Translations under genes and position numbers: made by a program
Origin: GCA-002282575 sp964519885
GTDB taxonomy: Bacteria; Pseudomonadota; Gammaproteobacteria; Thiomicrospirales; Thiomicrospiraceae
Length of the DNA stretch: 64,000 bases
Direction: 5' to 3'
Assembly (NCBI GenBank): GCA_964519885.1
Contig: CAZFLX010000012.1
Span: forward strand, 1 to 64,000
The notes under the pieces: generated by a model
Told to the model about the DNA's origin: nothing
Seen by the model: the letters and a program-made list of their open reading frames with translations, nothing else
Databases searched by the model: none
Shown: positions 43,592 to 53,751 of the stretch, piece after piece
Position numbering within the stretch: the stretch's first letter is position 1
How the letters are laid out: every line of letters starts with the position of its first letter

Positions 43592-45432
43592 ATGGTTTTA
43601 AAATCAGTGGACTAATCTGTGTGTCGATGCTTTTGTTAGGTGGCTGCGGGTCGCCAGACATGAAACCGATCGACAATCCTTCGAAAGAACATCTGCGTGT
43701 TTCGCCCGTGACTCAGAGTGCAGAAGCCGTGCCCATTCCGGCGCTAAAAACCAATGCGCCTTATTTACCCAAGCCGAATCTAGCGGCGGTTGAAACCTTA
43801 TACAGTTTATCGGTGATTCAGGCTCCTATTCGTGATGTGTTGTTTAAATTAGCGCGTGATGCACGTTTAGAGCTTAACATTATGGACGATGTCTATGGTC
43901 AGGTAACGCTGAATTTAATTGATCAGCCCTTGCCCGTCATCATTGAGCGACTGAATGAAAATGCCAATATTCGCGCAACCTTGAATGGTAAATCGCTCAC
44001 TGTTCAGGCAGATACACCCTATTGGGTAAATTATCCGATTGACTATGTGAATCTAGATAGATTCAGTTCTTCTTCTATTCTGTTGGCGAATGCGGTAGGA
44101 GCCGGAAATCAAACCACCGCTGCGGTCACTTTAGGCACACCTAGTAATCAACCCCAACCCGCTACGTCTTTACAAGCCGGTTCTAATGTTGCCATTTTGA
44201 ACCGAACGAAGAACGAGGTGTGGAAAACTTTGGGTGATGGCGTGATGCGCATTTTGCGCTCACATTATCCCGAGTTAGGACAGCCTGTTTTAGAAGGTCA
44301 AACACCGCCAGCGAAGGCCGCTAATGCCGCTGCAGGCGCGACAGCATCAGCAACAGCAGCAGCAACAGCAGCAGGTGAATTGCCTGTTCCCAGTGTGCTT
44401 CCCCTCCCAGAACAGCCTTTGAATAATCTTACCACACCAGCCACTACATACCCAGTGGGAGAATCGGTTTCCAACTATGTTTCTTTAGCTCGTGAAGCGG
44501 GTTTTATTGCCGTTTATACCACCCGTAAATCTCATGCTGAAGTGAAGAAATACATTGATAGCCTCATGAATGGTTCACGCAAACAGGTGATGATTGAGGC
44601 GACGATTGTTGAAGTGGCCCTGAATGATGAAAACCAAGCAGGAGTGAATTGGAGTTTTTTGTCGGGTGATGGAACCTTCTCAATGAATCAAAATTACTCA
44701 TCTAGTGGAGACATTGCTCAAAGAGCTGGTTTAACTACACTAACGGGATCATCCATCAATAAGGATTGGTCACTCGGTTCAGCTGTAAGTTTACTCCAGC
44801 GTTTTGGTAGCTCTCAAGTCTTATCAAGCCCCAAGATTGTGGGGGTAAATAACCAGCCAACACTATTAAAAGTAGTCAAAAATTTGGTTTATTTCACCAC
44901 AACTGTTACTCCCGGCACCACCACCAATGGCGTTAGCACTCCAGCTGTTTTTTCAACAACGCCGAATACCGTCCCTGTTGGATTGGTCATGAGCGTGTTG
45001 CCTTCAATTGACCAACATGATCAAATTACCTTAGTGGTACGTCCCACTATTTCAAATTTAGTTCGTTATGTGGAAGACCCTAATCCCGAGTTTAAGAAAA
45101 CAACGCTCACGACCCCAGTGGTGAGTTTAGTACCTGAAATACAAGAGCGAGAAATGGAGTCGGTGCTGAAACTAAATGATGGTCAGGTGGCTATTTTGGG
45201 TGGGCTGATTCAAGATGAGGGAATTGGTGAGGATACCGGTGTGCCAGGACTGGTGACTCAGCCAACTTTAGGTTATTTGTTTGGACAAAAAAATACGCAG
45301 AAACGTAAAACAGAGCTGGTTATTTTCCTTCGTCCCACCTTGGTGAAACATCCCGATATTGAAAATGGCGACTTTTCCCCTTATCGTGATTTCTTGCAAA
45401 GAAACACCTCACCTCAAGCCTTGCAGCAGTAA
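43588..45432 (+). CDS. mshL: MSHA-type pilus secretin MshL
   Basis: A 614-residue outer-membrane secretin lipoprotein. The signal peptide ends in the lipobox LLGGC with Cys20. A secretin N domain follows (FKLARDARLELNIMDDVYGQVTLNL), then an Ala-rich low-complexity linker (about residues 245-270), N1-type KQVMIEATIVEVAL and the secretin core (SSQVLSSPKIVGVNNQPTLLKV, LKLNDGQVAILGGLIQDE). It forms the pore through which the pilus emerges. Translationally coupled to mshM. Confidence 0.9.
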   Translation: MNGFKISGLICVSMLLLGGCGSPDMKPIDNPSKEHLRVSPVTQSAEAVPIPALKTNAPYLPKPNLAAVETLYSLSVIQAPIRDVLFKLARDARLELNIMDDVYGQVTLNLIDQPLPVIIERLNENANIRATLNGKSLTVQADTPYWVNYPIDYVNLDRFSSSSILLANAVGAGNQTTAAVTLGTPSNQPQPATSLQAGSNVAILNRTKNEVWKTLGDGVMRILRSHYPELGQPVLEGQTPPAKAANAAAGATASATAAATAAGELPVPSVLPLPEQPLNNLTTPATTYPVGESVSNYVSLAREAGFIAVYTTRKSHAEVKKYIDSLMNGSRKQVMIEATIVEVALNDENQAGVNWSFLSGDGTFSMNQNYSSSGDIAQRAGLTTLTGSSINKDWSLGSAVSLLQRFGSSQVLSSPKIVGVNNQPTLLKVVKNLVYFTTTVTPGTTTNGVSTPAVFSTTPNTVPVGLVMSVLPSIDQHDQITLVVRPTISNLVRYVEDPNPEFKKTTLTTPVVSLVPEIQEREMESVLKLNDGQVAILGGLIQDEGIGEDTGVPGLVTQPTLGYLFGQKNTQKRKTELVIFLRPTLVKHPDIENGDFSPYRDFLQRNTSPQALQQ

Positions 45433-45446
45433 TGTTGGAGTGAATG

Positions 45447-47321
45447 GTGAGTATCCTACTGGAAGCCCTAAAGCAAAAAAATACGCGATCGATCGAGACA
45501 AATTCACCTGCTCAGCGAAACGAGCCGATGAGCAACGCAAGGGGTGTGGAATCGGCACTTTCGTTACAAGATAAGTTACCAAATGCTGTCGCGGCTGATA
45601 GTCCTGAACCGATGGAAGCTTTGCTCAGTCAGTTAGACATAGCGCCACCTCCAGGTTTAGATTGGCAGCTAAATGCAAAGCCATCACCAACCTTATCACC
45701 TCTGGTTGATAAGCCTGAAACAGTGGTTGCTGAACCCACCTTCGTGGCAGAAAAACCCCAGCCCTGCTTACCGCCCTTAACTTTGGATCTGATTTTACCG
45801 ACTCCAGCACCGACTAACAGCGTGACTGGAATTGTGGATGACGGGGCACAAGCGACTGAAGTCTTCGAAGACAAATTAAGCTTGTCAGCCAATGTTAAGC
45901 AAACTGAGAAACCGCAGGTTGACGATGCGTTTTCAGTTAGCCATCAACCGCAGCAGCCAGATACAGTGGACATAACCCTTAATGAAGCGCGAAGGTCGTC
46001 ATTCACATCTATGGCTGCCGAGTTGCCCAATGAACCTGTGGTTGATGTCACCAAGATTGAGCAACAGCCTGTTCCTGCCACCTCATCCGTTGACTTATCC
46101 GAAACGACTCCTTCTGCTGGGTTAGCCGCTGAGTCGATTTTGTCCTCTATTAGTTCGGTTCAGGTAGAAAAATCGCCTCAAGCCGCACAGCGATTTTTGG
46201 CGTTTGCGCGACGCATGAAGCCCAATTTAGGACAAAAATCCGATGCAACCCAAGCTGCTGTTGAAACTGTGTCTCCCGTTTTATTGCAAGCCAGATCGCC
46301 ACAAGCGCAGAAATCTTTGTTGGTAGCCGGTGGCGTAGTGCTTGCCCTTGGGGGATTGGCTTATGCGACGCTAACGATTTGGGAAAGTCAACAACAAGAA
46401 CACTTGCAGCAGTTATCTCGCTACAAAAATCAAAGTCTCACTGATTTGCCTGAAAAGCCCGTGGTTAACCCTGCAACGAACCAGCCAGCGGAACCGCTTC
46501 CTCTGAACACTCCAGCCTTGGTCAGTACTCAAGAAGCCTTGCCTAATCCGGCGCCAATTGCCGGAACAGAGCAAGCTGATTCCGTGGTGAGTGTTGCAAA
46601 AGTAACAGCGTCGAGTAAACCGGTCACGCAACTCAAGGTTGAAACAACGGACTTTGCCAAACCGCTTGATACCACGCGAAAACAGCCCAAACAAGCTGCG
46701 TTAGGCAGCGAAGTGCATTTGTCACAATCTCAACCTACTGCAGAAATCTTGTTGATGGCTTATCAGGCTTATGAGCGAGGCGATTGGCAAGCTTCGGAAC
46801 AGCTTTACCGACAGGTGCTGGAAAAACAACCCAAGCAACGTGATGCTTTGCTGGGTATGTTAGCGATTTATCAAGTGACTCAGGCTGATCCCAATAGGGT
46901 GCGTGAATTGGCAGAAGCTCTGCTAACACTTTATCCGAAGGACTTGGATGTTAAACTGGCCACTCAAGGTATTTTGGGATCGCCATCGTCTTTGTCAGTA
47001 ACGCAATTATCCTCCACCACACAACAGCAGGGTGCAACGGGAGCCGAGGCGAATTTTCGTATGGGGTTGGCTTTGGCTCAACAACAAAGATGGTCAGAAG
47101 CGCAATCGGCTTTTTTTGAAGCGGTTAACGCTAAGGCCGATCAGCCCGAATATCGACTGAATTTAGCGGTGAGTTATGATCATCTGGGTAAACATCGTTT
47201 GGCGCTGGAACATTATCAAACAGCGCTCATTTTAGGTAAAAACAGGTTGACTGACGACGATAAACAGATGATTCAACAACGTTTAGACTTTCTACTTCCT
47301 TTATTTACATCAGAGCCTTAA
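45447..47321 (+). CDS. mshN: MSHA biogenesis protein MshN-like, TPR-containing
   Basis: A 624-residue inner-membrane protein: a Pro/Thr-rich cytoplasmic region (about 1-285), one transmembrane helix near residues 290-312 (SLLVAGGVVLALGGLAYATL), a second linker, and C-terminal TPR repeats from about residue 430 (AYQAYERGDWQASEQLYRQVLEKQPKQRDALLGML; NFRMGLALAQQQRWSEAQSAFFEAV; LNLAVSYDHLGKHRLALEHYQTAL). GTG 45447 has GGAG at 6 bases and gives the family-like N terminus MSILLEALKQKN; ATG 45444 is also possible. Position between mshL and mshE matches mshN. Confidence 0.78.
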   Translation: MSILLEALKQKNTRSIETNSPAQRNEPMSNARGVESALSLQDKLPNAVAADSPEPMEALLSQLDIAPPPGLDWQLNAKPSPTLSPLVDKPETVVAEPTFVAEKPQPCLPPLTLDLILPTPAPTNSVTGIVDDGAQATEVFEDKLSLSANVKQTEKPQVDDAFSVSHQPQQPDTVDITLNEARRSSFTSMAAELPNEPVVDVTKIEQQPVPATSSVDLSETTPSAGLAAESILSSISSVQVEKSPQAAQRFLAFARRMKPNLGQKSDATQAAVETVSPVLLQARSPQAQKSLLVAGGVVLALGGLAYATLTIWESQQQEHLQQLSRYKNQSLTDLPEKPVVNPATNQPAEPLPLNTPALVSTQEALPNPAPIAGTEQADSVVSVAKVTASSKPVTQLKVETTDFAKPLDTTRKQPKQAALGSEVHLSQSQPTAEILLMAYQAYERGDWQASEQLYRQVLEKQPKQRDALLGMLAIYQVTQADPNRVRELAEALLTLYPKDLDVKLATQGILGSPSSLSVTQLSSTTQQQGATGAEANFRMGLALAQQQRWSEAQSAFFEAVNAKADQPEYRLNLAVSYDHLGKHRLALEHYQTALILGKNRLTDDDKQMIQQRLDFLLPLFTSEP

Positions 47322-47324
47322 GCG

Positions 47325-49037
47325 ATGAGTGAAGAACAAGTTAAAGCCCAACCACCGATGCGTTTTGGTGAATTACTGATTCATCAAGGCTTAATTAGCG
47401 AAGATGAGTTAAAAATTGCCCTGGTAGAACAGCGCAAGTCTGGACGAAAGTTAGGCGAAATTCTGGAATACATGGGGTTTCTCTCTCAAGATTCCTTGCG
47501 AGATACTGTTGGTCAATCGGTTGGTTTTCATACCATTAGTTTGGTGGGGATTTTGCCCGATCCTCAGGCGCTTAGTTTTATTCAAGAGCCCTTTGCACGC
47601 GCTAACAAGGTTATGCCTGTGGTTTATGATGCGGAATCACAGTTATTAAAAGTCGCCCTGACCAATCCAGAAGACATTATCACCATTGATCGATTGCGTC
47701 GACATATTCAACACAGGGAGGTGCGTCTCGAGTTCTTTGTCGCTTCTGAAAAAGAGATTTTAGAGGTCATTGATCATTATTATGGTTATGAACTGTCGAT
47801 TGATGGCATTTTGAAAGAGCTTGAAACCGGTGAAATCAATGTGATGGCGCTGACGCAGTCTGATGAATACTCGCATCCCGTGGTACGTTTAGCCAATAGC
47901 TTGCTGACCGATGCAGTGAAGCAAAATGCTTCCGATATTCACTTTGAGCCAGAAGAGTTTTTTATTCGTTTGCGCTATCGTATCGATGGTGTGTTAAAAC
48001 AAATTCGTTTATTGCACCGCAGTTTTTGGCCAGCCTTGCTGGTCAGGTTAAAGATTATTGCTGAAATGAATATTTCAGAAACCCGTTTACCACAAGATGG
48101 TCGTATTAATCTAACGGTTGCCGGTCGTCGTATCGATTTTAGGGCATCCGCTCAGCCGACCTTGCATGGTGAAAATATTGTGTTGCGTATTTTGGATCGT
48201 GAAAAGGGCATTGTACCGCTGAAGCAGTTGGGTCTTCAGCCCGATGTGCTGCAAGAAATTCAGTATATGATGGCTAAACCGATTGGTATATTTTTGGTAA
48301 CAGGCCCAACCGGTTCAGGTAAAACCACCACACTCTATTCTATTTTGAATCAATTGAATGAAGTGGGCATCAACATCATGACCTTGGAAGATCCGGTTGA
48401 ATATCCGATGGCGATGATTCGGCAAACCAATATTAATGATGACATAGGCTTGACCTTTTCCACAGGTATTCGATCTTTAATGCGCCAAGACCCCGATGTG
48501 ATTTTAGTTGGTGAGATTCGCGATGAAGATACTGCCACCATGGCCATTCGTGCCGCTATGACCGGTCACCAAGTTTATGCCACGCTTCATGCTAACTCGG
48601 TGTTTGGTGCCATTCCGCGATTGTTGGATATTGGGGTAGAAAAATCGATTTTATCGGGCAACATTATTGGTATTTTGGCTCAGCGCTTGGTCAGAAAGCT
48701 CTGTACGCATTGCAAAACACCTTATGACGCCAGTGATTTTGAGAAGCAATTAATGGGGCATGATGTCAATCAACCCTTATCGTTACACAAAGCATCGGGC
48801 TGTCAACGTTGTGCCAATACTGGCTACAAGGGACGAGTTTCGGTAGTAGAAGTGTTGCGCTTTGACAGAGAGCTAGATGAAATGGTGTTGCAAGGTATAT
48901 CCGGCAAACCCTTTGTGGAACGTGCTTATGTTAAAGGTTTTCAGTCGATGGCCAGCATGGGCTTTCGCTTGGTGTTTGATGGTACCACCAGTTTGGAAGA
49001 GCTGGCGCGTGTGATCGATTTAACAGAGTTTGTGTAG
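47325..49037 (+). CDS. mshE: MSHA pilus extension ATPase MshE (c-di-GMP-binding MshEN domain)
   Basis: A 570-residue GspE/PilB-type ATPase. The N-terminal MshEN domain has two tandem 24-residue motifs (RFGELLIHQGLISEDELKIA and KLGEILEYMGFLSQDSLRDT, each ending in a Gln), the pattern that binds c-di-GMP in Vibrio MshE. The ATPase part shows Walker A GPTGSGKTTT, Asp-box TLEDPVEYP, Walker B RQDPDVILVGEIRD and a zinc site (CTHC, CQRC). It powers pilus polymerisation at the inner membrane. The next gene starts 5 bases later. Confidence 0.93.
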   Translation: MSEEQVKAQPPMRFGELLIHQGLISEDELKIALVEQRKSGRKLGEILEYMGFLSQDSLRDTVGQSVGFHTISLVGILPDPQALSFIQEPFARANKVMPVVYDAESQLLKVALTNPEDIITIDRLRRHIQHREVRLEFFVASEKEILEVIDHYYGYELSIDGILKELETGEINVMALTQSDEYSHPVVRLANSLLTDAVKQNASDIHFEPEEFFIRLRYRIDGVLKQIRLLHRSFWPALLVRLKIIAEMNISETRLPQDGRINLTVAGRRIDFRASAQPTLHGENIVLRILDREKGIVPLKQLGLQPDVLQEIQYMMAKPIGIFLVTGPTGSGKTTTLYSILNQLNEVGINIMTLEDPVEYPMAMIRQTNINDDIGLTFSTGIRSLMRQDPDVILVGEIRDEDTATMAIRAAMTGHQVYATLHANSVFGAIPRLLDIGVEKSILSGNIIGILAQRLVRKLCTHCKTPYDASDFEKQLMGHDVNQPLSLHKASGCQRCANTGYKGRVSVVEVLRFDRELDEMVLQGISGKPFVERAYVKGFQSMASMGFRLVFDGTTSLEELARVIDLTEFV

Positions 49038-49042
49038 GCCTT

Positions 49043-50245
49043 ATGCAAAAGTATTTGTATGTAGGTATTAATGCGGCAGAAGAGCGGGTTAAGGGACACC
49101 TAATCGCCATGAACTTGCCTGATGCCGAGCGACAAGTTGCTCAAATGGGCATCGAATTATTGTCGTTAAAAGCGCAACAAGACACTTTTGCTTTCTTGCA
49201 ACGCAAACGTGTTAGCAATAAAGACATTATTACCATGACCTTCCAAATTGAGCAGCTGTTGCGCTCTGGTGTGCCTTTGTTGGATATTTTGAATGACATG
49301 CAAGCCTCATTTCCACGTGGTTATTTTCGTGACCTATTAGCCGGCTTGTATGACGCCATGTTAAACGGCGCCACCTTTGCTGAAGCTTTATCGCGTTATC
49401 CCGATGATTTTGATGAGGTTTATATCAGCCTGGTGGCCATTGGCGAAAAAACAGGTCAATTAGAAATGATCTTGCACGATTTGGGCATGAACATGCGTTG
49501 GCAAGATGAGCTGGAATCCAAAGCGAAAAAAATTATGATCTATCCAGCGATTGTGTTTTCCGTTGTCATTATGGTCATCACCTTTTTAATGCTGTTTTTA
49601 GTTCCCGAACTGGTTAAATTTATTCAGGGTATGGGGCAAGAGTTAGGCATGCTCACCTTATCGCTGATTGCTGTGTCGAATTATTTTGTCGATTATTGGC
49701 ACATCACAGCACTGATGTTAGTGGCTATATTCGTGGGAATTAAGTTGTTGCTCTATCGTTCAGCAGCCTTTCGTTTGCGTGTGCATCGTTGGGTACTTGG
49801 TATGCCGTTGATTGGCTCCATCCTATTCAAATTAAAGATAGCCCGTATGACCAGCACCATGGCGATTATGTATGCAGCAGGTGTTTCTTTACAGCAGATT
49901 ATTCACATGGCGGGTAAGGTTGTCGGTAATGACTATTTGTATGCGCGTTTAACCGAAGTGGAAAGTCATATTATGGACGGTCATAGTATTGTGAATAGTT
50001 TTAGTGCTGTAAATATTTTTCCGCCACTTATTTTGAAGTTGATTAAGGTGGGTGAAACGACCGGACGCATGGATGAGTCCTTGCGTAATATTAGCTACTT
50101 CTACGATCGTGAAGCCAAAGAACTGATTGATAAAGTAGAACCCGCCATTGAACCCATCATAACGTTGATTTTAGCGGTATTGGTCGGTTGGGTGATGATG
50201 GCCACGCTAGGACCCGTTTATGACATTATCGGCAGTATTCGTTAA
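49043..50245 (+). CDS. mshG: MSHA pilus inner-membrane platform protein MshG (GspF family)
   Basis: A 400-residue GspF/PilC-type polytopic protein with two T2SSF domains (FQIEQLLRSGVPLLDILNDM and ARMTSTMAIMYAAGVSLQQIIHMA), GEKTGQLEMIL and GETTGRMDESL signatures, and membrane helices near residues 165-190, 215-235 and 365-390. It anchors the ATPase and prepilins at the inner membrane. One-base overlap with the following gene (TAATG). Confidence 0.92.
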   Translation: MQKYLYVGINAAEERVKGHLIAMNLPDAERQVAQMGIELLSLKAQQDTFAFLQRKRVSNKDIITMTFQIEQLLRSGVPLLDILNDMQASFPRGYFRDLLAGLYDAMLNGATFAEALSRYPDDFDEVYISLVAIGEKTGQLEMILHDLGMNMRWQDELESKAKKIMIYPAIVFSVVIMVITFLMLFLVPELVKFIQGMGQELGMLTLSLIAVSNYFVDYWHITALMLVAIFVGIKLLLYRSAAFRLRVHRWVLGMPLIGSILFKLKIARMTSTMAIMYAAGVSLQQIIHMAGKVVGNDYLYARLTEVESHIMDGHSIVNSFSAVNIFPPLILKLIKVGETTGRMDESLRNISYFYDREAKELIDKVEPAIEPIITLILAVLVGWVMMATLGPVYDIIGSIR

Positions 50246-51828
50246 TGACTGAGTTTATCCTGGTGTTAACACAAGATGTGATTATGTGTGCGCATCTTAA
50301 ACAACATTTATTAATTTCTATGGACGAAGTGCCGCACAGTCAAACAGCGTTACTGCATTGGTTAAACCGGTATCAAGTAAAGCGTGTTAAGGTTATTCTA
50401 GATTTACAAGAAGAAGAACTCTACGTTGACCGTCACCCGAATTTATTTCCGTGGGAAATGAAAGCCTATGCAGAAAGACAAGTGCACAAGCGTTTTCCTG
50501 CTACCGATTTTTCACGTTTTTTATATACTCAATCTCCTAAATTGCCATGGCAAACGGTTTCTGGCGACATCTGGTTAAGTGGCTTTAATGAAGACGACAT
50601 CATTCAAAAACTCATTAATTGGTTAGAAGATGCAGAAGTGATGGTGGAATCTTTTCATTCCAGCATGTCGTTACTCAAAGCTTTGTTAATGAAAACTTGG
50701 TTTAACCAACGTAGTTTGCAGCAGCAGTTTAATCAACAAACTCAAGTATTATTGGTTCGCGTTGCAGCCCAAGACTTTCGTCAATTGCTCATTGTTAAAG
50801 GACATATTAGGACCAATCGTCAAATTCATATCGATGCGAAAGAGCCAGACGAACAAATGCGGCTACTCATTCAAGAAGTGAATTTATTGGATAAGTTTGC
50901 TAAAACGCAAAAAATGCTCGATCCCCAGTCTACTTTAGCCATTTTCTTTCTTGGTCAAGATAGAGAAGACAGTCTTCAGGCCAGTACAGCCTTTCAAAAT
51001 AGCGTTTTTGCCAAAACCAGTCCTGTCAAACACTTTACCGACCTGCAATCGATGATTGCCGATTTAACTTTGGATCAACTCTATCAGCGGTTACTGGTCA
51101 GAACCCTTTCAAGCTTTGGTTTAAAGTCCGATTATCAACCTCATTTGGTCAAGCAAGTGCAGGCGATACGGCAAGCCAGCTTAGCGGTATGGGTGCTGTG
51201 GTTCATAGGCGTGGTGTTTTTGTTGGGTTATGTCATGACGTTTATGACACAACAGCACGAAAGAGAGCAAGCTAATCTGCGCTTAAGTCAGGTTTCTCAA
51301 GCGCAACAATCTTACATTACACGATACATGACCTATAACGACATTCCGATTTTAAGCGAGTTCAGTTTAAGTGACATTAAAGGCGCAATGGATGCGCAAG
51401 ATGCCATTAAGCAGATGCAACAGCAACAGACGATTGAAGCGATGTTGGTGCCTATATCACAGGTACTAAGTCGTCACCCGAGTGTAACATTATTCGATGT
51501 GGTGATAGAAGCGGATAGTGTGCAAGCTACTAATGCGCCGAAAAACACAACTAAGGCTACTCAGGATGGACGTTTCAAACGGGTGTTACTGTCATTAGTG
51601 ATTGAAGTGACACCTTCTTCGTCTTTAGCGGAAAAAATAGAGCAGGTAAATCGCTTGATTGCTGATTTTGCTCAAGTGGCACCTAAGCGTTTTATTGCGG
51701 CCAATGTGACCAAAGTGCCTTTTAGTGTCGATTCATCGCAAGCATTAAAATTTAGCTTAGAAGAGAGCGCCAAAAAAGAACAACTCTACATTCCATTTGA
51801 AGTAACCCTACAGGTCGGATATGAATAA
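50245..51828 (+). CDS. MshI-like pilus assembly protein (PilM/PilN-type)
   Basis: A 527-residue bitopic protein. The cytoplasmic N-terminal about 300 residues (KRVKVILDLQEEELYVDRHP, PWEMKAYAERQVHKRFP, HSSMSLLKALLMK) resemble a degenerate PilM/GspL-type actin fold; one transmembrane helix lies near residues 311-332 (SLAVWVLWFIGVVFLLGYVM), followed by a Gln-rich coiled coil and a periplasmic PilN-like domain. This matches the job of MshI in linking ATPase and pilin platform. Sequence similarity to named MshI is modest, so the call rests on topology and context. Confidence 0.55.
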   Translation: MTEFILVLTQDVIMCAHLKQHLLISMDEVPHSQTALLHWLNRYQVKRVKVILDLQEEELYVDRHPNLFPWEMKAYAERQVHKRFPATDFSRFLYTQSPKLPWQTVSGDIWLSGFNEDDIIQKLINWLEDAEVMVESFHSSMSLLKALLMKTWFNQRSLQQQFNQQTQVLLVRVAAQDFRQLLIVKGHIRTNRQIHIDAKEPDEQMRLLIQEVNLLDKFAKTQKMLDPQSTLAIFFLGQDREDSLQASTAFQNSVFAKTSPVKHFTDLQSMIADLTLDQLYQRLLVRTLSSFGLKSDYQPHLVKQVQAIRQASLAVWVLWFIGVVFLLGYVMTFMTQQHEREQANLRLSQVSQAQQSYITRYMTYNDIPILSEFSLSDIKGAMDAQDAIKQMQQQQTIEAMLVPISQVLSRHPSVTLFDVVIEADSVQATNAPKNTTKATQDGRFKRVLLSLVIEVTPSSSLAEKIEQVNRLIADFAQVAPKRFIAANVTKVPFSVDSSQALKFSLEESAKKEQLYIPFEVTLQVGYE

Positions 51829-52474
51829 GCTTGGCTATTTATACCGTCCTTTAACGCTTCCGGCGGCTTTTTTGATTGCCACAGCACTCATCACTTATGT
51901 CATATATGAATGGGTTGAAGAGAACAATCAGCAACAACTGCAACAACATCAGCAGTTGTTGAAACAAGCCGACTTGCTCTACAACCAAGTTAACCAGCTG
52001 CAACAAAAAGTCGGCTTAGTGAATAGTTACTATGCTCGTTTTCAACAGGCCTACCAAGCAGGTCAGTTGGCGGATCAATCTCGTATTACCTGGATTGATC
52101 AACTGATGCTGCTGGTTAAACAGCACGATATACGCCGTGTGAGTTTGAATTTTACCGCACGCACGCCTTTAGCGGCGAATGAATTCAGTGTGTTAACTCC
52201 CATGCATAAACTGTTTAAACAGGAAACTTTGGACTTTGAAGGGGAGTTTCAGCACGAGGGCGATTGGTTGGCTTTTATGCAGGATATGAAAGCGCAGGTT
52301 AACCCCAATACGCTGATTAAAAACTGCCAACTTTCTAATCTTTCAGTGAGTGAATCCAATTTGGCAACACCCTCAGAGCTTCACTTTCATTGGGATAGGG
52401 GCAATATTTTGGTCAAATGCCAATTACTGCTACTGGTGTACGATTTACCTAAAAATAATGGCGGCAAGCCGTGA
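51821..52474 (+). CDS. MshJ/PilO-like pilus assembly protein
   Basis: A 217-residue bitopic membrane protein with one N-terminal helix (residues 13-31, LTLPAAFLIATALITYVIY), a Gln-rich coiled coil (residues 35-75) and a globular periplasmic end. This is the PilO/MshJ architecture. Overlaps the MshI-like gene by 8 bases and the next by four. No catalytic motif expected or seen. Confidence 0.55.
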   Translation: MNKLGYLYRPLTLPAAFLIATALITYVIYEWVEENNQQQLQQHQQLLKQADLLYNQVNQLQQKVGLVNSYYARFQQAYQAGQLADQSRITWIDQLMLLVKQHDIRRVSLNFTARTPLAANEFSVLTPMHKLFKQETLDFEGEFQHEGDWLAFMQDMKAQVNPNTLIKNCQLSNLSVSESNLATPSELHFHWDRGNILVKCQLLLLVYDLPKNNGGKP

Positions 52475-52884
52475 TGAACAGATTTATTACCCTTGCTTTA
52501 TCCGTAATTATCTTGTCATGGAATGTTCAAGCTGAATCCTTAGAAAGATTACTGACCACACCACAACAACGAGCACAGATTGACACTGAACGCTGGCAAG
52601 CGAAAAACCCACAGGCGGCAGTGAGTCAATCAACGGATGCACCAACACTGCAGCGCAAGCTGATTTTTGAAGCCTTGCTTAAAACCGAACAAGGGTATAG
52701 TATCTGGATTAACGGCCAGTTGATTGAAAGGAAGCAAAGACTTTACGGTATATCAATAGACCCAAGCCAAGTTCGGCTGGGCGTTTTACCGCTTAAAACT
52801 CCCTCTGGTAATCGACGACTGGCTTTAGGTCAGGTATATTGGATTGACCAAGACAAGGTATTAGAGCCTTATGAAAAACCCTAG
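52471..52884 (+). CDS. MshK-like periplasmic pilus assembly protein
   Basis: A 137-residue protein with a Sec signal peptide (MNRFITLALSVIILSWNVQA, cleavage after VQA). The mature part has LIFEALLKTEQGYSIWINGQLIE and a VYWIDQDKVLEPYEKP end, which resembles the short PilP/GspC/MshK-type periplasmic proteins that contact the secretin. Coupled by ATGA to the MshJ-like gene and overlapping the next by 14 bases. Confidence 0.5.
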   Translation: MMNRFITLALSVIILSWNVQAESLERLLTTPQQRAQIDTERWQAKNPQAAVSQSTDAPTLQRKLIFEALLKTEQGYSIWINGQLIERKQRLYGISIDPSQVRLGVLPLKTPSGNRRLALGQVYWIDQDKVLEPYEKP

Positions 52885-53725
52885 TGTTCAGCGTCAACAA
52901 GGCGCCGCCTTACTGATGATGATGTTGGCATTAATTGCCATCAGTAGTGCTTTGGCTTATCAATTTTTGGGCGATTTGGGTCAAAAGCTAAAGAGGCAGA
53001 ATAATGAGAAAGTGGTTGAAAGTCTGGTAACGGCTAAAGAAAACCTGTTAAGTTTTACAGAAAGTATTCCTGAACTTTATGGTGACAACAAAAGCCCAGG
53101 TTTCTTTTTATGTCCCGATATGAATCCGCTTACGAATGCCAATAGTGGTTCATCAAGCGGAAGCTGCGCTTGGTCTAGCAGTAATGCAATAGGGCGTCTG
53201 CCTTCTATTAAGAAAGATGATTCGAGCACAACTAACATCAATGAATTTTTCTTTTTCGCTCCGGCAGAGAAAAATGGTGGATATTCGTTGTGGTATGCGA
53301 TTGACGATTTATATAGAAACAGTAATACCGCTACGACTAATCCACTTGATTTGACACCTACCATGACCTTAGATGGTAATGCGGTGGTGGCCGTGATTAT
53401 TGCCGCCAACTCACCTTTGTCGGGTCAAATTAACAACCAAGCTAAACAACAACAAAGAGTGAGAACCGAGGCCGCAAATTTGCAATGGGATGATCATATA
53501 GAGTCATTTACTTCTGGTACAGCGTTTGTCTCTCGTAAGCAAAGAGAAAATGACTTGTTCAATGATCAGATTATTGCCATTACCAAAACAGAATTAGATT
53601 CTGTCTTGAAAAAGAAAGTGTGTGAACAAGCCAGAAAAGATGATTATTGCAATACGCCACCAACATGGTTTTCAACTTATGGATGGTCGACACATATTTG
53701 CCCAACAGCGAGCAAATGTAATTAA
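52871..53725 (+). CDS. PilX/MshP-like pilus protein
   Basis: A 284-residue protein with an N-terminal hydrophobic helix (QRQQGAALLMMMLALIAI) like PilX/MshP-type minor pilins: Gly before the helix but no Glu at +5. Cysteines occur in pairs late in the protein (VCEQARKDDYC, HICPTASKC), likely disulphides. The rest is unfamiliar. It likely initiates or caps the pseudopilus together with the two prepilins that follow. Confidence 0.6.
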   Translation: MKNPSVQRQQGAALLMMMLALIAISSALAYQFLGDLGQKLKRQNNEKVVESLVTAKENLLSFTESIPELYGDNKSPGFFLCPDMNPLTNANSGSSSGSCAWSSSNAIGRLPSIKKDDSSTTNINEFFFFAPAEKNGGYSLWYAIDDLYRNSNTATTNPLDLTPTMTLDGNAVVAVIIAANSPLSGQINNQAKQQQRVRTEAANLQWDDHIESFTSGTAFVSRKQRENDLFNDQIIAITKTELDSVLKKKVCEQARKDDYCNTPPTWFSTYGWSTHICPTASKCN

Positions 53726-53751
53726 ATATGCCGCGTAAAGAGAATATGACA

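Noticed and set aside
45629..45892. 87-residue minus-strand frame within mshN
   Set aside because: Antisense to the low-complexity Pro/Thr-rich linker of mshN; no homology motif and no ribosome site.
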